64,000 nt of DNA from Erodium maritimum (taxonomy: Eukaryota; Streptophyta; Magnoliopsida; Geraniales; Geraniaceae): positions 57,308,336 through 57,372,335 of the forward strand of contig OY997592.1 of NCBI GenBank assembly GCA_963921825.1, given 5' to 3'. Below the pieces are notes generated by a model. That model saw only the letters and a list, made by a program, of their open reading frames with translations, was not told the origin of the DNA and did not search any database. Position numbers and translations under genes: made by a program. Every line of letters begins with the position of its first letter. Position 1 is the stretch's first letter. Below, in pieces: positions 12,225-25,100 of the stretch.

Positions 12225-12422
12225 ACCCACCATCAACATGAATTACCAATTATCGTATCCCATTACCTTAATTTTTTTTTCTTATCCCTTAAAAAAGTAT
12301 AGTGTTGTGAAGATGATTAATGGTTAACTTTCGCTAATTATATGTCAAGTGTATTAATTATGTTAGATAATAGAACTAAAAAAAACTCTTATAATTATTA
12401 GAAGCCAATAAGCTACGAAGTA

Positions 12423-13560
12423 AATTTTTTAGCATACATATGAAACTTTTATTGATAAAGAAATAAAAATGTCACAAAAACTGTACAATATTGTAAATAA
12501 ACTAACAAGACGAGATAAAGTTTCGGTGACGACCGAAACATTGATCTTATAACTAAATGTCTGATGATATACAAGAAGAGGTTATGGGTGGATCCCAATT
12601 CGAGTTGTGTTTGGCGACGTGAATCCATGAAAGTTTCCATGTCTCGACTTGAGCGATTATGTTATGTCGTAACAGCCGCTCAATAAGTATGCTAGGGAAA
12701 GGAGGAGGATAGGGAACGAAAGGTATATGTTCAGCAAAGGTCGGGGCGTCGCTCCTCGTAGACACCCCGAGGTTCCCTACTTGTCTCATGGAAAACCCCG
12801 AGGCAGCTTACCGTGCCTCGCTACTGTACCATCGAAACCAACTTCCTCGATATTGTCCGTATAATCCGATATGTCTTGAGTGGGGGTGTTGGATCCATCC
12901 GACCCCAGAGATGAGAAATACCAGCGGGGTTCCTCCATCAATCGGTAAGGATGGGGCTATGACGAGGCTAGATGAAGTGCTCTGATGGATCCCCGAGCCC
13001 TATCTCAAACAGTTGCAGCGTGCGGAAGCCATTGGAGGATGGAGGCTTCCTCTTCCTCCGCGTAGCCTCTCTTGATTGGTAGCAGTAGAGGATGCGAAGG
13101 AGGAAACTGATGAGGCGACAAACGATTCACCATAGAAGGCGATAGAGGCGGAGGTAGCAGTAGAGGCGACAAACGAGGTTGAGGCGGATATGACGAACGG
13201 GGCGGAGACGACAATGAAAGTGGTGGCGGTAGCGGAGGCGGGGGCGCTCTTAGCGGTGAAGACAGATACGATGATGGGGAGATAACCTTAGGGGCCACAT
13301 GAGGTTTTCTCCCCCGCATAGATTTGATGAACTTTGTGGTAGAGCGGGGAGGCGGTACAAACGATGAGACGGGGAGACGAGACACCATAGGATTGGTGGT
13401 TGACAGCAATAACAAAGGATCGGGAAGGAAACCTATAGGGGCCATGACATACACAAGAGGAGGAGGATAAAAGGGACGGTGATACAATGAGAAGATGGAG
13501 AAAAATCCTAAAGGCCGAGAAGAATGTTCACCATCTAATTCTAATTTCATATTAGTTTTT
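12423..13560 (-). mobile_element. Short retroelement insertion, minus strand
   Basis: The minus strand ends at 12423-12470 with a LINE-type tail (TTTCTTTATCAATAAAAG and a short A run). A probable target-site duplication flanks it: AGCTACGAAGTA (12411-12422) and AGTTGCGAAGTA (13561-13572), 10 of 12 identical. The 181-codon minus frame 13005-13550 begins almost at the 5' boundary and is Pro/Ser-rich (PPPPLPPPLSLSSPPRSSYP) without a known domain. It is probably the middle of an ORF1 in a 5'-truncated element. Confidence 0.55.
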
Positions 13561-13572
13561 AGTTGCGAAGTA

Positions 13573-14640
13573 TGTTAACTTTGTAAATTGTCTAGAACTA
13601 CGTATATTTTTAATAAATTAAATACATGATATTATATCTATTGATTTAATTAATTATGTATTTATGTGAAAAAAAATGTAAACAAATCAAGATAGACAAG
13701 AACGATTATTTAAATAATACGCTAAAAATAAATCTAGAGTACATTAAAAAGGACCAATTTTGGAAAATATTGGTCATCCCAAATATATAATTATTAAGAC
13801 ACATAAATACAGTCATCACCAGCATACAAATAAAATCATCGAAGAACAACAAAACAAAAGCATAGAAAACAACCAAACTATTCATCCATGAAGGCTCGTA
13901 TGAGGTTGTCAAGTTTGATCGTTCCATGTTACTTGACGTCATTCAGACATGTCCATTTGTCCAACTCTTCGAGTCTCTACATGACGCTTCGACATTCAGC
14001 TCTCTTTTGGTCCTCATCATAAAAAAGAGGCACATCCAAATCAACCATGTATTTCTCCGTGGTTGTCTTGATTCTCTTCAATTTCACCTTGTGTTTGTCC
14101 ATCTCCACTGATTCACCCCAATTGGCATCAAATTTAGCCTTCACTTCCCTTTCATTGGTTTTTTGACCCATCATACGTACTTAGGAAGGCAGGGGTGGTG
14201 GTGTGTGATGCCCTGAAACTAACTTACTAAAGGGCACGACAAACGCACCGACCGTTAAGTAGTATTTTCGGTTTTTAATCCCGAGTTATTGTACCCAAGA
14301 GGGCATTTAAAAAATCACTCAATTCTTAATCTATTACTCACGCTGTTCCTAAATTAATATGATTTTGTTTTGGAAAATGATCATCGAATCTAAACACTAT
14401 GTAAAGTAAAGTCCAATGAAAATCAAAGACACAATTATATTAGGGTTGGCAGATTTGAGGAGAAAAGTGTATTGGATCAACATCAAAGTTAAGGATTCAA
14501 CTACAAATCGGTATTTGTATCACTCTTGCTTATTTATCTATGTCAATTCTATAAGACTTTGACCAATTACCATCAGTAGGACTCTCGTTGCTCTCACCCC
14601 CCAAAACAAGAGATAAGTCATTTAAGGTTTCAAATGGGAA
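13573..14640. other. AT-rich spacer with a small unrecognised minus-strand frame
   Basis: The minus frame 14174-13977 (MMGQKTNEREVKAKFDANWG and onward, 65 aa) continues weakly in another frame into 13942-13706. I do not recognise it and it may be a gene fragment. Near 14209 a TGATGCCCTGAAACTAACTT segment resembles the start of a Ty3/gypsy-type LTR, but no partner end was found. Confidence 0.3.
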
Positions 14641-15493
14641 TCATGGTTGTCGTCGTCGATGCAGCCACCTATCCTCCTATCTCACTTTATTGTCCTCAGA
14701 CTCTTCTGCAATCGCCACCATCCATCTTGGGCCTCTCCCATGAATGCCCCCGATAATGGTAAAAGGCGATTTGGCTACCATCTAGGTTCAGATGGGGGAA
14801 GTATCTCTTGATGAAGATGAATATGATGAGTTTCTGGTCGTCCCGGATGGAGCAGTCCCATTGATGGACAACACCCGGTACTAGTACGCGATGGAGTGTC
14901 GTCTCCTCTCTAGGACCTCCTTTAACTTGGCGGGAGCAGTCCTTGAAATGAAAGACACTGGGTATCGCTACGCCCATGTGGGCTGTTTACGCTCCTAAAA
15001 GCTCTATGAGGCGGGATCTACGAAACAACCTAACCAAAAGCCATGAGATGCTAGACGAGATGTGGGTCAATATGATGGAGTACTTCCCCACGTCATCCTG
15101 AGCCGACCAGTCTCGGCCTCTCCCCATCGGCTGGAATACCCTTACTACCCTTACTTGTTTCAGAGTACACGACCATCCAACGAACACTCTAGACGAAATT
15201 TGCACAACCTTCCACATGACATATCAATAGGTCTAGGATATACCCCTAGCAACCTAGAGCTGGTGGCAACCAATGTCTTTTGTTTTATGTTTTTTTATCT
15301 TGTTTAGTTTTCCACAATGTGTTTACAATTTAAATTGGACCAGCTCTATGCGTCCAAAGCGTCGGTACACCTACTTCACGGTGGGGTCCCGATCTCTTAT
15401 CTAGAACTCAAAGTTTATGATCTTCTATTTATGTATGGTTTGTTTTGGCACTATTTGAGTGTTACTAAAATTTTGTCACGTTTCAACAAAAAA
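14640..15493 (+). mobile_element. LINE 3' fragment
   Basis: The right end (15360-15493) has the look of a plant LINE 3' end: a GTACACCTACTTCACGGTGG segment, a T-rich stretch, ACTAAAATTTTGTCACG and a seven-A run. Internal frames on both strands are short and overlapping. No domain was recognised and the 5' limit is a guess. Confidence 0.4.
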
Positions 15494-16290
15494 ACTATAA
15501 ACCTTTATAACTTCAAAAGTATATTTAAAAACCTACTAGTTTAATATTTTATTAAAAAATGAAAATTTCATTAAACTCAAAACCATAACCCTTAAGTAAA
15601 TATCTCTAACCATCACACTTTAATCTTAAAAATACATATTTAAACCCCTTAAATGATCTCTAACGTGCACCTTAAATTAGCCATCGCTTTACCACCAATT
15701 CGCGTCGTCGAACACCTAAATCAGCGACATAGACTTATCCCTAACCTCTATCGTGAAACCAAGGTTGGATGTGATGGATTTGAGGCCAAACTAGTGTAGA
15801 TCATCGACAAAAGGAGTTGAGGTGTTTGAGAGTCATGCTAAAAAACTCCTACACTTCTACAATTGAAGCGCTACCGGAATTCCCAAATTTGAAAGGGATG
15901 CGGATGCGTTGACTCATGCCAATTTGATGAGGGATGGGTAAAGTTGTGTGAGAGGTTTGAGATTGAATTGAAGACCAATGGATCTCTAGCGTGAACTCGC
16001 GAGATCCAATATTGATTCAATCACGACGGCAATCGAAGTCTGGACTCGCATTGAGAAAGAAGAGAAAATGGTTATTAATTAAGTAGTCTGAGTATGTTTT
16101 TAAAAAAATATATCATTTTTAAAAATCATAATTGTGGGAATATTATTAATAGAAATATAAATGAGGACTAAACATGGTTATGGACAAGCACGGAACGCTG
16201 ATCATATGGACAAAACACTAGATAATCCAATTAATAAAGTAGGGATGGGTCCTTATTTGTAGTACAAAGCTGTAGAACTGCGTAGATTAC
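15494..16290. other. AT-rich sequence, nothing recognised
   Basis: No frame longer than 75 codons, no tail, no terminal repeat and no RNA gene seen. Confidence 0.5.
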
Positions 16291-16960
16291 TCTAGCTTTC
16301 CCTGGCTCGACTCAGGTAGAGTTGTGGTACCTCAAATGCTCGTGGGCCATGCTAAGGAGGCCCCATCGAATTAAGAGCGACACATACCTGAGGAGGCAAC
16401 TAGAGGAAGTAAGAGGCTGGGAACCAAGTAATCTCAGGCCCCTCCAGACGGGGGTACGAATCCTCTCTAATACCCTAGAAGTCTTGGGACTCATTGGATC
16501 TAGCGAGGGTGCGTAACAGACCTCGCCTGGTTGAAGCTTCGTTGCTCTTCGTACATTAAGGACAACATGAGGGACATAAACAACAGTATCGGTTGGGACA
16601 GAGTTGGTAGTGGCGGACCTGGCGGTGGATGCCATGAGGGTTGGTACAGTAAAGGGGGGCCTAATGGTAATTGTTGTAGAGGAAACGGTAGCGGCGGTGG
16701 CTTTAAGGGAGACCAACTCATTGTTGCAGACGTGGACAACGTGGAGCATATGAGGTCGGTGGGAGGGAAGCGGTTGTGATGACAAGGGCGATGAAGTGCG
16801 CATCTGTTTTCGGGGGGGGGGGGGGATTTTGGTGGTATTTTATTGGTGTTCGAGCGACCAGAGGGAGAAATAACCGGGCAGACTCACCGAAGATGGAGGG
16901 CGCCAATAGTGGCGAGATTGGCTTTTAGGGCCAATTGTATGGAGAGCGAGAGCCATCATA
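16290..16960. repeat. Decayed repeat with overlapping frames on both strands; 14-base G run
   Basis: GC-richer than its surroundings. It has a 163-codon minus frame (16803-16312, Thr/Ser/Pro-rich) opposite Gly-rich plus frames, the usual look of worn retroelement coding sequence. A run of about 14 G residues lies at 16811-16824. No domain was identified. Confidence 0.3.
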
Positions 16961-17169
16961 TTAAAATAAAATATTTACTCAATATAAAATGTTATTTTAT
17001 TTATTTACTCAATGCTTCTTTTAATTCAAATTTGTAATATATAAAAATACCATTTTTTTAGTTTTGGAGGTTTAGGATTACGATTTCAGTTTTAGGAATA
17101 ATGAGGTCCAGTTGGATTTGAGAACAATCTTATCATCCTGGAAAAAAAAACCAGTGAATTGACATATTT

Positions 17170-18960
17170 TATAACTTCGTGATTTTTTTATACATCAATG
17201 TCTCTTCAACAAACTTTAAAAATATGTGTAACAACTCTAAAGTTCTCTATCTTTTCTGTCTTATGTGCCCTAGTGACGCCACCATCTCCACTTCCCTGTT
17301 CCCTAACTACCCCTTATTTTTGTTTGCCACCAATATCATGGTTATGCACTCTACATCATCTCCATAGATGTTGCCCTCGTACCCGATCAGCAGTTTGTGA
17401 AGCCTATATGAGGAATTAAGGCTATTAAAAGGCCTTCTAAGGCTCCTTCTCCACCATCGTCTTTGGTTCCTATGTCATCCTCATTAATCGCAGATACTCT
17501 GGTGCCCCCGTCTCTCCTTTCCCCCGAAGTCGTCCGATCAAAACGAGCGTCTTGGACGATGAAACCGTTAAGAACCCTACCATCCCTGCCTCCGTCAACC
17601 CCACCGCTGTCACTATCGAGGGCATCACTCCTACTAGCATGCCAATCGTCGTCCCCTGTGTCTCTCCTCCCACAGTCGGCACCTTTTCTATCCTTAGGGC
17701 TCTAGTTGGGGACACTCTACCGATCTTTCATGTAGGGCTATTGTCTGCTTCTTCGAACCATTTCACTAGTTGTTGTAGGCGACCACGAAAGTCGGCTATT
17801 AAGTGAGGACCTCATGTATCATCATATATCTTGGAAGGAATACAATGGCCTCATGTATCAAGGGGCCTAACAACACCTTCTTCCTCCTCGAAGAATATCA
17901 CGAGCAATGTCATCTTTAGTTACAACCTCCCCACCACTGTTCCTTGATGACATTCAAGAGACCTTTGATGCATGATTTTTGTTCATAGACGAGGACGTCG
18001 TTATCGAGGTCTCCCACACACTGTTGAACCAGACCTCTCTAGTTTGCCTCCAATATGGGATGGCGGGGAAGTTGTTGTCTCAACGACCGTGCAATGATGA
18101 CATCATGCTTCGGGTCGTAAAAAAATGATACCCTCCCTCGGTAGAAGGCCTGATGACCAAATACCTGGCTCCAAGGTTGTATGAGTTCTACTTCTCATCG
18201 TAGAAAGCGAAGGATCGGGTGCGGCGAGACGAACCTTGGTATTTTCGTTGTTCACCTATCATCTTCGTTGGTCTGCCAAGTGATTGGCTGCCCTACCTCG
18301 TCTGAATCGGATTCAGACATAGGGTCTTCCGCCGAAGGTGATGACGGTTGTAGTTTGCACCACGATTGACGATATGTTGGGGGCTGCGTTAAGGTTCTAT
18401 CTTACAAATGAGGACTTTGTTAGGGAGGTAAAATATGAGTCCGGTTTTGGTAGGACATGCCAACCCCCTTGCGCCACTCCATGGTTCTTTGTTTTAAGGA
18501 ACTTCCTTAGCCAATCGTGACACCCTTAAGTATGAAAGACTACCGTTGTTTTGTTTCAACTATGGCTGTTTGAGCCATGCGGTTCATTAATGTGACACAC
18601 CCCTGCCATGTGTACTAAGGTTCGATCTCTCCCTCCTTGTAGATGAGATTGCTAATATGAGGTAACCAATTAACAAAGACTAGAAAATTATACCGCCCAT
18701 GCCCTCGCTGAAAGTTCCCACATGTTTCTCACCTCTACCTGCTCGGGGACCATATATGGCACCCAACGTCTTGCCTAAGTCACCAGCACACCTTGGGCTC
18801 CTTAAGCCCGTATGGCCCACCTGCTCATCGGGAGAAATCGATGAGGGTATGGCTCGGGATACGATGCTGGTTGTGACGACCAACGTCCTACTTAACCCTC
18901 AAGTAGGCAGGGCAAGTACAACATGAAGGATTACATGTTTCTTAAACACGGCATAAAACA
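17170..18960 (+). repeat. Probable decayed retroelement ORF, unassigned
   Basis: A string of Ser/Pro/Thr-rich frames in different phases (17198-17419, 17463-17705, 17552-17806, 18338-18520, 18699-18926). The mean composition matches the LINE ORF1 linker regions seen elsewhere in the window. It ends near 18950 in an A-rich run after CATAAAACAAAAAAATT. No motif can be named with confidence. Confidence 0.3.
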
Positions 18961-19228
18961 AAAAAATTGTCGGTCATCCAATTCAAACATAGAATGATAG
19001 GCATCACGAGAACTAATCTAGACATGTATTTAAAGTGATTACCTCTATGAAGAGCCACATATGATACTTAAGCTTGTTGGTTAGCGATTGAGACCTTTGG
19101 ATAGATGAGTCAAGGCACCCACGCGTTTTCCCTCTAACGGTATCCACACAAGTAAGATGAATCCACAACTAAAGGTTGCTAGTAGCCTCAAACGTTTTCA
19201 CTCTTGCTCTCTTTAGGTAGGGCCGAAC

Positions 19229-19724
19229 TGTTGGAACATTTAGTTTGTGTAAATGTGGTAGGTGCCACATTGATAAAATATGGATCAAACTTAAGTGTTT
19301 ATATAGCAATATATCCATACTCTAATTAAATTGAGTATGTGACCAAGTGATCAAATTATTGGTAAATTTGTCATGGTTATTATTAAGTTATATTAATCAA
19401 GACTTGGCACTTGGGGCACGTGGGCATGTGTGTCTGATTCTTCATTTTTGATTAATATTTTTTATCCATTAACAGTTATGTAACTGCTTAACTGCTACCA
19501 ATTGAAGAATTGTGACTCTTATGAACAGCCACGTCATATGCTATATATATCAATCCTTTTGTTCAGAACTTTAATCTCTCACTTTTGTACATAGAAAGGT
19601 TTATAGTATAATATAGCAGTATTGTATCCCGAAGGATATGCCCAATATAGTGGGAGCATAAATTCCTTACGGAAAGTCAATAGAAACGCCTTACTGCAAC
19701 TCCATCCTTGTTCGTGTTCTAACA
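19229..19724. mobile_element. Solo LTR of a probable Copia-type retrotransposon
   Basis: A 496-bp unit beginning TGTTGGAACA and ending TGTTCTAACA, so its termini form an imperfect inverted repeat (TGTT.GAACA) with the canonical TG..CA ends. The flanking bases CGAAC (19224-19228) and TGAAC (19725-19729) share four of five positions, as expected for a 5-bp target-site duplication that has mutated. The interior contains a TATATATAT box region and a 3' CT-rich part. No internal domain or second LTR is present. Confidence 0.68.
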
Positions 19725-19729
19725 TGAAC

Positions 19730-20690
19730 TTTGCAGCTCAATAGCTTGTTATTTTTATCCCCCTAGTCCTTTATTGATAGGGTTTAATTTACCATTAGCC
19801 AACTCCAATTATAATAAAGAAACTTAGCAAAAAAAAGTGCATTGTTTCCTTAATTATGGTTAAACTACAATTCCCTTTTGTGTATAGACATTATAGAATA
19901 TTGTATTTCCTTTTTTATAATTTAGTAAATAAAAAACTATTAATAATATATAAATATAAGGTTGTCCAAATACCCTTATTGCCCAATAATAATGTTCAGT
20001 CAAGCCAATTATAATTATATATTTTGAGCCTTTATTTGTTCTATTTAATTATTATGAAAGACAATAATTAAATAAAATTATGACTTTATCCTATGCACTA
20101 TTAATTAAATAAATAAGATTCGTTATATCAAACACAAATTTACCAATTTATTTAAGTTGAACCTCTAAGGTTCATTTCGTCGTGGTCTTTAATATATTGC
20201 GTGTGATCCTTTAGGATTCATACGACGTTGTTAGTGAGAATGAAATTATCATTTCATCTACAAGTTATGGGTAACTCCTAACAAGGCCCATAACTACCCA
20301 AGTCATACGAAGTCTTGACTTTGACTTTGTCTTTGTTAGACCCTGTTACTATAAGTGATCTCATCATCTTTTTGTTTGGTGATTGTCATGACCGAAAAAA
20401 TGACATGGAAGCATCATCCTTTTCCCAATTCAGTCCACAAGTTCTCTTGATCTCGAGTTTAAATTGTAGGTGAGAAATCACACGCATGATCATGCTTCTT
20501 TTACAATCCTCAACTCACCAAGAGGGGCTCTACTGACATCTGACTTGTATGTATACAAGCAACAAGTCCCTAAGACTATCACTCATATACCTCATATGCG
20601 TGTACCCACATATAAGCATAACTCTAATAAATATCTTGTCAGAACTAGCTTTTGGTTATGTCAATACATGGATCAACACATATAGATAAT
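19730..20690. other. AT-rich spacer, nothing recognised
   Basis: Short AT repeats and one 71-codon frame (20470-20685) without a domain. Some segments (for example near 20150-20260) look transposon-like but I could not define ends. Confidence 0.4.
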
Positions 20691-21610
20691 ATGTCGATAT
20701 CATGGGTGCTACCAGGGCTAGGGATTGGTTCCTGCTAGGAACCCTGGGAGGGGGTACAACTGTGGACGTGACGGAGTGCACGACATTCACTAAGGTCACG
20801 AGGATCAGGACTCATCGTCAATATTTGATTCGTGACCGGTATGGGGAACAAAAGATCATGGTTGGGACCTCTTTCATGGCGGCTCGTCGACGTTGGACTT
20901 GGCAGCGAACAAGGGTATGGGTTCCCCTATATGGGGTTAATCCCGCCCCTACCTATAGGAGAGATGGTTTCCGGGTCTAGGGGATGCGACCGCGACCCCA
21001 AGGGGCACATGGTGGCGAGAGGGCTGCCCTAGATGGGGAACGGGAGGATCCGGACCGGCCCCGCCGACAATGGACCCGTTACCTATTGCCGGATCACTTC
21101 GGGGGATGGTATCTGGCGTAACAACGGACCCGGTACCTAACCAGGCTCCCCGTGCTCCGCCGGAGAAGCCAGGCCTCCGGGGGTGGTCCAGCCCCCACAC
21201 CCCGACTTTTGTACACACGAAGATCCTCTGGCCGGCTGGTGGGCACAAGCTCTTTGCCGAGTCCACCACTGATCCCTCACCCCTAAGAAGCGGTGGGATG
21301 GGCGGCGGAGGAGCTCTAGAGGTACAAGCATCCCAGGCTGGGGGAAGAGCAGCTGTTGGAGGCCGGAGGAAGGAGCCGTCTGCATCTGGATGGGGAGTTC
21401 ATCCACACACGAGGAATAAGCCCTGCCGGGATGGATGAGGCCATGCCTAGGCATCGGGGACTGGCCCTGGGAGAGGTCTCTAGTCGATGCTTTGCCTCCC
21501 ACCATCACTATTACCGTCGAGGTCTCTAATCTCCGGTACCCCGTTCCCCCCCACCCGTATTCTATCCTTGCCAATAGGGCGCCAATTCAAAACCACAGTT
21601 CTACTGTGAA
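20690..21610 (+). repeat. LINE-like repeat, family D copy 1 (fragment)
   Basis: GC-rich block that shares sequence with the minus-strand repeat at 45.7-50.1 kb. Shared segments include ACAATGGACCCG, CGGTACCTAACC, GCATCGGGGACTGGCCCTGG and CTCCCACCATCACTATTAC. Frames on both strands are short and shifted (20702-20980, 21070-21438, minus 21574-21137). The encoded peptides are conserved between the copies (WTWQRTRVWVPLYG; IGDWPWE-S and PPTITITVEV) but belong to no family I recognise. Probably a retroelement ORF. Confidence 0.5.
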
Positions 21611-21619
21611 AAGAATAAC

Positions 21620-22110
21620 AAACACTTAAGTGTTCTTGTCTTGTTCTTCGTGGTCAGAGAGCCTCTGATGCACCTCATTATCATTACATATTTTAATTAA
21701 TGAAATATGCACCTTTCGCTCAATATATATATTTTTTCTCTCTTTCATGATCAGCCATTTACAAAATGTATGATTCATTCCTAATAATAGATCACACAAT
21801 AGTACGGTCAATGTTCTTTTAGTGTCCTTCATCCTTACATACATCAAATATATTACGTCATCACTAGTTGACACTCAATTGAACTCTTTTTTTTTTTGAA
21901 AATTACACACAATTGAACTTTCCAAAATGAAGGACATGACACATACTTTAGTATTTATTTTGAAAAATGACATTTATTCAGGGGTGTAACACACATAAAA
22001 TATGACAAAAATTACGTGTGCTTTCTATGTACCATAAAAATAGAAGAAAATATATTTTATAAAAACATATGAATATTATTACACAGGAGAGGCAAAATAA
22101 GGTTAGGTTT
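21620..22110. other. AT-rich intergenic upstream of SELO
   Basis: No coding signal. The short interval 22110-22170 is the likely SELO core promoter/5' UTR; a clear TATA box is not evident. Confidence 0.45.
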
Positions 22111-22170
22111 CGTGTAAAGAGGTGAGCAGGGGGACGGTTGTTTACAAATAGCTGACCATTCTCAACAAAA

Positions 22171-25100
22171 ATGCTTTCATATCTCTCAACAACAGCAATC
22201 AGAGCATCGCCGAGACCATCCTCTTCTTCACTATCTCCCCTCGCATCTCTCTGCCTCCGCCCCGTCCTCTTCCTCTCCTCCGCCACTTCCCCAACCTTCC
22301 ACCACCGCCCTCCTCGCTCCCTCGCATGCCACGCCGGCTCTAGCGGCAGCGTTTCCATGGACTCTTCCTCGCCCGACCTCGCCGCCGTCACCCGTGATTT
22401 GGAGAACCAGACCCTCTCCACCGACGCTGCGGATGAGACCAGCAAGAGGGTTAGGTTGAGCCTCGACGATCTGAAATGGGACCACTCTTTTGTCCGGGAG
22501 CTCCCCGGCGATCCTAGGACCGATACTATGCCACGCCAGGTTAGCTCCTTTTTGTTTCGTTTTCGAGTTACATAAGCTTGATTGATTGATTGATTGTAGG
22601 GTCTATTATAAGTCGGAATCACGATATTGTTTTTGATGAGAAATTAAGTTGTTTTATCAGTAGCCAAGGCTTTCAATTTGTCATCGCATCATGACCTTTC
22701 TTTCTTTAATAAACTGAACTGATGAGCGCAATAGATAATTTTGTTGTACTGAAATGTTGATATGGGCTGAGGGTGGGTGCGTTTTGCTAGTTGTTGATGC
22801 AGCTGAAAGATGTGTCAGAAATGCAAAATAAGTAAACTTAATCTGCAAAGAGCTGCCAGTACTAGTCTCTTTTTTTGAAGCATCAAGAATAATCTACCAG
22901 TATCTCCCTTCGCCCTTGCATTTATCGACTATATGAACCTAATTTCCTTATATGATGGGAAAAGGAACACTTAACTAGGGACAATGAAAACTAGTTTCAT
23001 CGATGCTTATTTTGGGATGGATTAAGTTTTGAAGTATTTAAGATGGGTACATTTGGAAATGAAGCCATATATTGGTTAGGTGTAAAACTTCCTAAAAAGT
23101 TGATTGTCATATACGGATTAATGGTAGATGGATGATACATTAGATAAAGGTGTAATATTTCAAATGTACAGATTGGTCATTCCATGACATGATTTGAATA
23201 TCTATTTGCCTTGGCTTGGGCTGCTTCACTTAAAGCTCTTCTGCTACCTCTTGATCTTCTATTAAACACTGCACACATATGTAGGTGTATCATGCTTGCT
23301 ATACAAAAGTAACCCCTTCAGCTGAAGTAGAAGATCCTCAGCTTGTTGCATGGTCAGAATCTGTTGCTGAATTGCTTGAATTGGACCCCAAAGAGTGAGT
23401 TTCATCTTAATTGTTGCTAAAATGGCTGGTCAGCTATTCCTATATTTCTGAATGTATTGAATGGACAAAGTGAGATGACTCAAGCGTGTCATTAGAGATA
23501 CTTATCATAGATTATTGTGCTTCTGAAGACCATATATTGTAAGTAGACTTTAGAGTCCTATTTTAGGTGCTAAGGTCAAAGACCACAAGTGTTAATTAAA
23601 TTTCTCTCACTGTGTTGTTCTCTCTTCCTTGATCTTCATGCTACCCCCACAGGAAAAAAAGTACTCGGTGCTCCCCTTCCTTTTACATCTGTAGCTTAAT
23701 GACATCCTGAAACTTGGGATGGTATTTTGATGTATGTGCCTACTTAGAATATTCATGTAAGTAAATTAGTAGTTATCCTTGATAATACTTATCAAACTAC
23801 TAGGAGTGATATTTATTTAATCTGGTTCTCACATGATTTTGGTTTACCAAAACACGACTATTGGTTAGGTGCATATGTATTACGGTTTTATAAATCATTA
23901 GCAGAATATTCTGATGTTGCTATGGTTGGTTAACAAAGAATGTAAAAACAAATTGGAAAAGGAAAAAAAAATACTGCCATGGCTAGTCATTAGAACTCGT
24001 TTCCATTTTACTTGGGTTGTGGATCTGGATTTTGTCTGCCCCATATCTGCTGAAAAATTACATTGTTGTTAAGAGTATACGAAATTGTGCTTCTTGATCC
24101 CTTGTGAAGTTTACATGCATAATTCTCACGTTTCACCAGGTTGTTGATAGTACTTTTTTGTATCTAAAATGCGATATCCTGTCATCCTTAGGACTTACAA
24201 AAATCGCTTTTCCATGTTTCAGATTTGAAAGACCGGATTTCCCCCTTCTATTTTCTGGGGGCTCATTGTTAGCGGGAGCGTAAGTGTTGTTGCTCAAATT
24301 TGTGTCAAGAAAACTCATAATTAGGCCCTTATATATATTATATGCCTTTTCAACTTGCTTGATATGCTTCCTTACAGGATTCCTTATGCTCAGTGCTATG
24401 GAGGGCATCAATTTGGCATGTGGGCCGGTCAATTGGGTGATGGGCGTGCAATAACTCTTGGGGAGATTCTGAATTCAAAGTCTGAAAGGTGGGAACTGCA
24501 GCTTAAAGGCGCTGGGAAGACTCCATACAGCCGTTTTGCGGATGGTCTTGCAGTGCTGCGCAGTAGTATCAGGGAATTCCTCTGTAGTGAAGCAATGCAC
24601 AGTCTCGGCATTCCAACTACTCGAGCTCTTTCAATTGTGACCACAGGAAAATTAGTTACTCGCGACATGTTTTATGAGTATGTTCTGCAAATATCATTTA
24701 CCACCATCTTATTGTTAGCATTAGTAATTTGCTTGCTATTTAACCTGAATTTTAATGTGTCATCTTGTTAGATTATCGGAAATGGAATGTAATTCCCTAT
24801 AGTCAATGAGAATTAAAAAATCGGACGTTCATGGCATTTTTTCAATGCGTCCACTTGTTATTGAATATAGACTATAGAGTGGACCAAGGCTTCAAGAAGA
24901 TAAATAGTTTAGTGAAAATATTTAATTTATTTTCTGTTTTTAGCTCACTATTAGTTTCTTTGTAGTATTTTGCTCATGTTATTAAATATGAAATCTGGGG
25001 ATTTATTTAAATTTATTTAAACTTAACCAGCTATGAAGTATGTATGTGAACAGAAACTATAATCTTTTGCGATGTTGAGTTTTCTGTTTATAGAAGTAAA

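Noticed and set aside
13005-13550. Proline-rich host protein (extensin-like) on the minus strand
   Set aside because: It sits within a segment with a LINE-type tail and a probable target-site duplication, has no signal peptide and lacks extensin SPPPP repeats in order.
16430-16480. tRNA-like T-arm sequence (GGGTACGAATCCT)
   Set aside because: No matching acceptor stem, D-arm or anticodon arm could be folded around it.
20150-20460. Possible pararetrovirus or Copia internal sequence
   Set aside because: No reverse transcriptase, protease or movement-protein motif could be found in any frame.
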